Below, in pieces: positions 58,793-64,000 of a stretch of 64,000 nucleotides of DNA (position 1 is the stretch's first letter; each line of letters begins with the position of its first letter). Both the position numbers and the translations under genes were made by a program. The notes under the pieces were generated by a model. It was not told where the DNA came from, made no database searches, and saw nothing but the letters and a program-made list of their open reading frames with translations. Source of the DNA: Cornus controversa (lineage: Eukaryota; Streptophyta; Magnoliopsida; Cornales; Cornaceae). The stretch spans positions 103,102,033 to 103,166,032 of the forward strand of contig CM048845.1 of the NCBI GenBank assembly GCA_026545225.1, read 5' to 3'.

Positions 58793-59122
58793 TGGTATGT
58801 AACAATAAAATAGAATAAATATTTCATTAAAGTGAGAATGAAAATGAAATAAAATGGTCATTCTCATTCTATTATTTGATTTCAAACATAAATACATGAA
58901 TGAAATGACGATTACATTATTTTTAATAACTAAATTTTATTTTGAATGAAATGACCATTCCATAAGTTGAGTAGTAGAATCAATTTTTATTTTTTTCCTT
59001 CCAAAAGAATGACATGAAATGATCATTCACACTTTAATTTTTATTACCAAATAAAGAAATGAATTCAAAAAAGTAATATTAACATTTTATTTCATTCTAT
59101 TGTTACATATCAAATGCAACAG
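58793..59122. mobile_element. MITE with TTTGGTATGTAACAAT terminal repeats
   Basis: TTTGGTATGTAACAATAAAA on the left is the inverted counterpart of CATTCTATTGTTACATATCAAA on the right (read in parts), with a few mismatches. The interior is full of AATGAAATGACCATT words in both orientations. No clear target-site duplication was found. Confidence 0.6.
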
Positions 59123-59382
59123 TTTTGGAAGGAAAAATAGAAGTATGCTTGCAATTGCACTGTTATAATATATCTAATATATATATATATATTTGCATCA
59201 CTATCCTGACTGTAAGAGGGCATATGAGCTTACCTTAAAGAATAGCTAGTTGCTATAATCATCTATAATTTAGACAGGCTATTACTCGAAGTGAGACATT
59301 CATTAATCAAGGGAGTCTTGGGAGATGTAGACCGAATAGAGACCTAATTTTTGTTATTATAGTATTTGCACAAAAGTGTTTT

Positions 59383-59417
<35 letters not shown>

Positions 59418-59622
59418 TCAATAATCAATTCTGGCTCCATTAATGATGAAGAAGTCGATTACGTAACATTGACTACTGTTAGATGTTGGAATGAATGGAT
59501 GGTTGGCTACTCCAAAGATGAATTGACAATTCCTTCTTGTAGTAATTAATGAATTGATAGAAGAGTCTGGTTAATGACAAGCTATTAGGTGATTGAATAA
59601 GATAGGCATTGCCATAATCATT

Positions 59623-59742
59623 ACCGGCAACAAGTTTAATTTGGTTTTTGCTTACAAGTTGACTATTTAAGGATATGTGTACACCGGCAACAAGTTTAAT
59701 TTGGTTTTTGCTTACAAGTTGACTATTTAAGGATATATGTAT
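59623..59742 (+). repeat. Perfect 60-bp tandem duplication
   Basis: The unit beginning ACCGGCAACAAGTTTAATTT at 59623 is repeated at 59683 with essentially no change except near the end (ATGTGTAC versus ATATGTAT). Recent by its identity. Confidence 0.9.
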
Positions 59743-60640
59743 AATTCTCATTTCTCCACTAGGGAATAAAACCCGTCCACCTTAGATTTCTTTTTTCTAA
59801 CACAGTACCAAAGTAGCTAAGATTAAAGTACAAATTTTACAGTTTACTTGTAACACATGTTTAGAGGTGCACATGATTCATTTCGGTCCTATTTCAAAAT
59901 AAAACACAACCAAATCAGTTTTAATAGTTCTAATGTCAAACTATTAGAACCAATACTAAAATTGAATGATCAATTCTTGTCGGTTCGATTTTACAATTTT
60001 GAACTTTCTTGTATATATTTGTGTCTATATATATTCATGTATGATAAATATGTTCTCTATCAATGAAAATCGAACATGTGTGTGCATATATATACACACA
60101 TGCATAGTAGTGTTGAACGGCTCATTAGTGAGAATGGAGCAGTATATACACTATTAATTGTAGCCCTAGAATATAATCCTAAACCTACAATTAAACAAAT
60201 TGTGTAATCGTCTACACATTATTAATTTAATAAATTATCATTAAATTTTGTTTTAATTCAGACTTTTCAACTTTATTAAATGACTTAATTTGTTTGGGTC
60301 TGAATAAGTATTGTGTGTGTCCGGGATCTCACTCACAAATCTCTCCTTGGGTTAGTACCGGTACTTATATTAAAACTACATTTTTTTTTTTTTTTTTAAG
60401 AGAATAAGCAAAAGAAGAATGTTATTTGAAGGAGTCTTTTATTTCTTTAATGCAGTGGATGTGGACCACAAAATTTCTTCGGCTATTCACTTCCATTTGA
60501 AAATTCAGTTTAAATTTTTTTTATTTTTTCAGTAAATAATTTAAAATTAATTTTGCTAATAAAAGAAAATAAAACCCTTAAGAAGCCTCGACAAGTTTTG
60601 TGAGACAACCATACGGACAATATTCAATAGTTAGACTAAG

Positions 60641-60775
60641 TTGAGGCCCATAATTTTTGGACGGTACTCTTCAACAACAAATTCTTTTAGAAAATAAAAC
60701 CCTTGAGGCCCATAATTTTGGACGGTGCTCATCATCAAGAAATCTTTTTTTTTTTTTTTTTTTGAAAATAAAACC
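60641..60775 (+). repeat. Local duplication, about 65-bp unit
   Basis: GAGGCCCATAATTTTTGGACG ... AAAATAAAACCCTT occurs from about 60641 and again from about 60704, with a T-run expansion in the second copy. Confidence 0.65.
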
Positions 60776-61224
60776 CTTAAGAAGTATCTACTAAGGCTAT
60801 CAGTAATGGGATAGCTAAAGGCCCGTTTGGCGAACCAAAGTTAACTATTCATCTACAATGCATTGGCTAAAAGTGATGGGCCCCACATCCGGTTAGCCAT
60901 GTGCTTAGCCTAATCCGGCGAAGCACGGAGCGAACCAAAGTTTTTTTTATTAGTTTTTTTTTCGTAATCCGTGCCATATATCATTCACTTAAATCTTAAT
61001 AACTTTCACTACAAATTGAATTTTTTAATGAAACTAATTCTGTTAGAAAGATAATTTCTAGAGCTTTAATTTGAGTACCACTTTGACTATTTTTTTGACT
61101 TAAAACGAAAAAATTATGAATTTTTTAAGTTAAAAAAGTATTAAAAAATTTAACATATATATATATGTATATATATAAAATTTTATATTAATTTAATTGT
61201 GTAAGATTATTTAATTGTGTGGGT

Positions 61225-61425
61225 AGTAAAAATCTGGAGAACGTGTTGTGGAGTCAAAATTTAGAGATCCTGGTGTGGCTGGCTAAAATCTTGAAATGGC
61301 TGGCTAAAATTCAAATCTGGAGAACCTGTTGTGGAGTCAAAATTTAGAGATCCTGACATGATGATGTGGCTGGCTAAAATACTGAGGTGGCTAGCTAAAA
61401 TTCAAATTTGGAGAACCAAATTTGA
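61225..61425 (+). repeat. Local duplication, about 90-100-bp unit
   Basis: The run CTGGAGAAC, TGTTGTGGAGTCAAAATTTA, GAGATCCTG, TGTGGCTGGCTAAAAT occurs twice in tandem, with an additional partial copy. The neighbourhood (60800-61450) resembles a MITE with GGGATAGCTAAAGGC-type words, but I could not find paired ends. Confidence 0.65.
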
Positions 61426-61737
61426 AGATCCCATTGTGGAGCTCTAAGTGAGGTTTTGTAGTAAGTTGTAATTAATAATACAAATAATGTTTTATTTACC
61501 TATTTGAACTTAAATTTTTTCTTTCTCATTGGTTAGGATTATTAGCTGAGATTAAATCTAAGAAAAAAACAAACAAACAAGTTTGAAAGTAGTTAATTTG
61601 GGTCAAGCATGAAGTCCAACTCCTTTGCCATCGTTACCTTGTGCTTAACGTAAATTTAGTCGTGAGAATAATTTTGTAAAAATTTTAATTCAAGAGTTAT
61701 TAGAGCAAATTTGAGAGTAGGTTAGAGTTATCTTAAC

Positions 61738-62300
61738 TAGGGTTGCACATTTACGATTTTTTGTGGAATCAGAACCAGAATCGTTTTCAACAGTTCCTTA
61801 ATTTTGGAATTCAAACCAGAACCGTTGAGTTCGGTTTGGTTCGGTTTGATTTTGGTTCTTTGTGGTTCCGGTTCTTCAACAGTTTTTTGTCAAATTTTTT
61901 TTTTTAAATATTGGCAAAATATACCCTCATACTTGTGCACTCCTAATTATAAAAATAGATTAAAAACTTTTAATATTTATTTATATATCTTATATTTATA
62001 ATAGAACATTAAAATTTAGAAGCTAAATGTATTTATTTATATATTATATATTTTATACTTTATATATAAACAAAAGACTAGAATTTAAAAATTATTAGTA
62101 TTTATTTAGATATCTTATATTTTATATATATATAGAACATTATAATTTAGAAGATAGTATTATTCATTTATATATAATATATTATATATAAATATTTTTT
62201 TAATGGTTTTGGTTTTGATTTTATGACTTGAAATTGAAATCAAAACAAAAAATTCTTAAAATTTAAAATTAAACGAAGGGTTGGATTTTGTCCACCCCTA
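61738..62300. mobile_element. hAT-type MITE-like element (TAGGGTTGCACAT ... TGTCCACCCCTA)
   Basis: Ends TAGGGTTGCACATTTACG and GATTTTGTCCACCCCTA fit the same family pattern as 37182-37528. Arms contain GGTTCGGTTTGATTTTGG. The flanking octamers (ATCTTAAC and GTGTTTTT) do not match, so one end may have been lost or replaced. Confidence 0.55.
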
Positions 62301-63324
62301 GTGTTTTTTTTTTTAATGAGCTATATAGTGTGTAAAATTTGGCTACCTTTGGTTCTGAGGCCTGTTTGTTTACCGAGAAAATGTAGCTACAAAAGGAATG
62401 TTTTTCGGGAAACATCACGACCCCCCACTAAGCTGTGCCTATTTCATCGATCCGAAATATAATTATTTTTCTCTCTCTTCATTGTTTCGTTAGCAACCAG
62501 ACGGAAAATTAGAGTTTACGATCAGCTGATTGTTGAAGGCAAAAAGTTACCAGTTAGTACGTTTGTGGTTCGCTTATTTCCGTTATACAGTGGTAGAGTA
62601 ATTTGGTTTTTTATAATTTAATTGATTGTATGAAGTTAAAGTTGGATTCAAACTAGCCTAATGTTGTACTTAAATAAAAAACTAGGAAAAGAAAAGAAGG
62701 TTGTAATCTTATACTTGGTGAAGTTTGTAAGTTATACTTGGTCTGGTGTGAAAGTGGCTATTGGAAGGTTCCTAGTTTATCGACTCCTTCTGGGTAGCAG
62801 AAATAAATGAACAATGCAACTGTTTACTATGTTTATAACTCCATCTCCTTGTTGGTTGACCGCAAATATGCTTATTCTTTCTTTATATGACATGTATAAT
62901 CAGTTGTCTTTATTTATTGAAAATTATTCATGCCACAATGTGTATTTACAACTTTGCTTGCCATTCCATCCAATAAGAATGGGGAAAGTAGTAATCCTTG
63001 CTGCTTTTATAATTGAAGATTTCCTTGGCAGCAGGTTGCAAATTAGTTTCATGTGGGTCATTAAATTATTTGTTTTGCATTGCTGCTTTAACGATACATG
63101 ATTTTTATTTTAAATATTGTTTTACAGTACTATCGAGTAACTGGTATTTCCAATCCACATCCTTCCATATGCCATTTTACTAAAACTCCACTCTCTCTAA
63201 ATTGCTACTTTATATTCCTTGATAATTCTGTTTTGTTTCATGTTTACATAAGAATTATTTCACCTTGTATGCCAATACGTCTCTTGCCAACCTAATTCTA
63301 ATCCATTAAGCCAGACCTGTGAAG
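62301..63324. other. Upstream of the RPS7 relic, no intact gene
   Basis: A higher-GC block at about 62340-62570 with CTCTCTCTTCATTG could be an old 5' untranslated exon of the ribosomal gene. Frames at 62814-63101 and 63098-63295 have no recognisable domain. The hint of a 5' exon is weak. Confidence 0.3.
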
Positions 63325-63789
63325 ATGTATACCTCAAGGAAAATAATTCACAAGGATTAAGGATGCAGAACCAACTGAATTTGAGAAGTCCGTTGCCCAG
63401 GCTAATGTTATTGATTTTGAAGATATTTGTGTTGCAAGTCTTGCAAATGTTTAAAAGCGTCACTAATTTTCTGATATGTTGTCTATACAAGTCTTGTTTG
63501 ATTTGGAGGATAACAATCAGGAACTAAAAAACGACCTGAAGAATCTATATATTAATTCAGCAGTGTAAGAATGGTCTAACAAATGCATGATTGCATAAAT
63601 CCATTTGGTCCTTTTTTCCACATATAAATTGCTATTTTTTTATATCCGGTTTATGCAGTCAAATTGGTGTCTCCACTCTGCAGGAATCGGAAGTCTATTG
63701 TTATCCATGTCCCCTACATACTCTGAAAAGCTTTTCGCAAGATTCATGCCTGACTTGTCAGAGAGCTTGAGAAGAAATTCAGTGGGATG
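63325..63789 (+). pseudogene. RPS7: Relic of cytosolic 40S ribosomal protein S7 (eS7) gene
   Basis: Three eS7 segments are in order. At 63325, MYTSRKIIHK, then after a frameshift near 63355 KDAEPTEFEKSVAQA (to 63404). At 63488-63565, QVLFDLEDNNQELKNDLKNL then YINSAV. At about 63680-63789, RNRKSIVIHVPYIL then KAFRKIHA, LVRELEKKFSG. Two TGA stops (63724, 63751) stand where the family has Arg, as expected for CGA-to-TGA decay. GT at the end of segment 2 and AG before segment 3 look like an original intron, so this is a duplicated gene relic rather than a retro-copy. Between segments 1 and 2 there is about 84 bp of unrelated sequence without good splice sites. The last segment runs into GGTAATC, where a further intron would start. 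Functional eS7 would be part of the small ribosomal subunit. Confidence 0.88.
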
Positions 63790-64000
63790 GTAATCAGGGG
63801 TCCTTTTTCTCCCTCAAGTTCTTTAGGGATGTTATTATGATTGATAACAATGATCTGTAAATCTTCTAGTAATTAAGCCATGTCTGCATTGAGGCTTAAA
63901 CAGAATGATGTAGAATGATATATATATATATATATTGTGAAATCATTTCCGCTCGTTCCTTTTTGCCATTCTGTTCATTTGAAGACATACACTGTTTTAT
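63790..64000. other. Right edge of window, nothing recognised
   Basis: AT-rich, with a (TA)n run at about 63920-63935. Further eS7 exons may lie beyond the window. Confidence 0.4.

Noticed and set aside
59857..60110. Possible hAT end TAGAGGTGCACATGATTC
   Set aside because: No matching opposite terminus or duplication could be found, so only one end-like word supports it.

Overview
This is nuclear DNA from a plant, most likely a dicot, judging by gene families rather than by any diagnostic marker. It is AT-rich, has intron-containing genes with GT..AG junctions, plant-specific families (VQ, R2R3-MYB subgroup 20, BEE-type bHLH, DUF639), many (TA)n microsatellites and a dense load of short non-autonomous transposable elements. 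No reading frame suggests an intact transposase, reverse transcriptase, viral gene or bacterial sequence.

Layout. 1-25.0 kb is gene-free and repeat-rich. It holds LTR fragments, a solo TRIM terminal repeat (6.8 kb), a compound inverted TRIM array (11.2-12.7 kb), a hairpin-bearing tandem array (18.3-19.0 kb) and a set of nested MITEs inside a hAT-like element bounded by 19769 and 24993. 25.0-36.0 kb is genic: a single-exon VQ-motif gene on + (25785-26402) and, convergent with it, a nine-exon DUF639 gene on - (35963 to 27906, 696 residues). 36-46 kb is again intergenic, with hAT-type and Mutator-like MITEs, two of them nested. 46.6-54.0 kb holds a six-exon BEE-like bHLH gene on - (48110 to 46628, 273 residues). 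Its first exon and upstream DNA have been tandemly duplicated, leaving a broken exon-1 copy at about 50.2-50.6 kb. 56.6-58.05 kb holds a three-exon R2R3-MYB gene on + (324 residues). The window ends with an intron-retaining, frameshifted and stop-containing relic of a cytosolic ribosomal protein S7 (eS7) gene.

The genes do not form a pathway. Three of the four intact genes are likely regulators (VQ cofactor, bHLH, MYB); the DUF639 protein is probably membrane-anchored and has no established biochemical role that I can state.

The most unusual structure is the TRIM array. Two oppositely oriented TRIM copies are fused so that both outer ends are the U5 terminus, yet the whole unit is flanked by one 5-bp target-site duplication (TTACC). 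A complete 571-bp TRIM with its own GTAAA duplication is nested inside it. Exon boundaries, element ends and target-site duplications were read by eye from the sequence; similarity statements rest on family knowledge and no database was searched.
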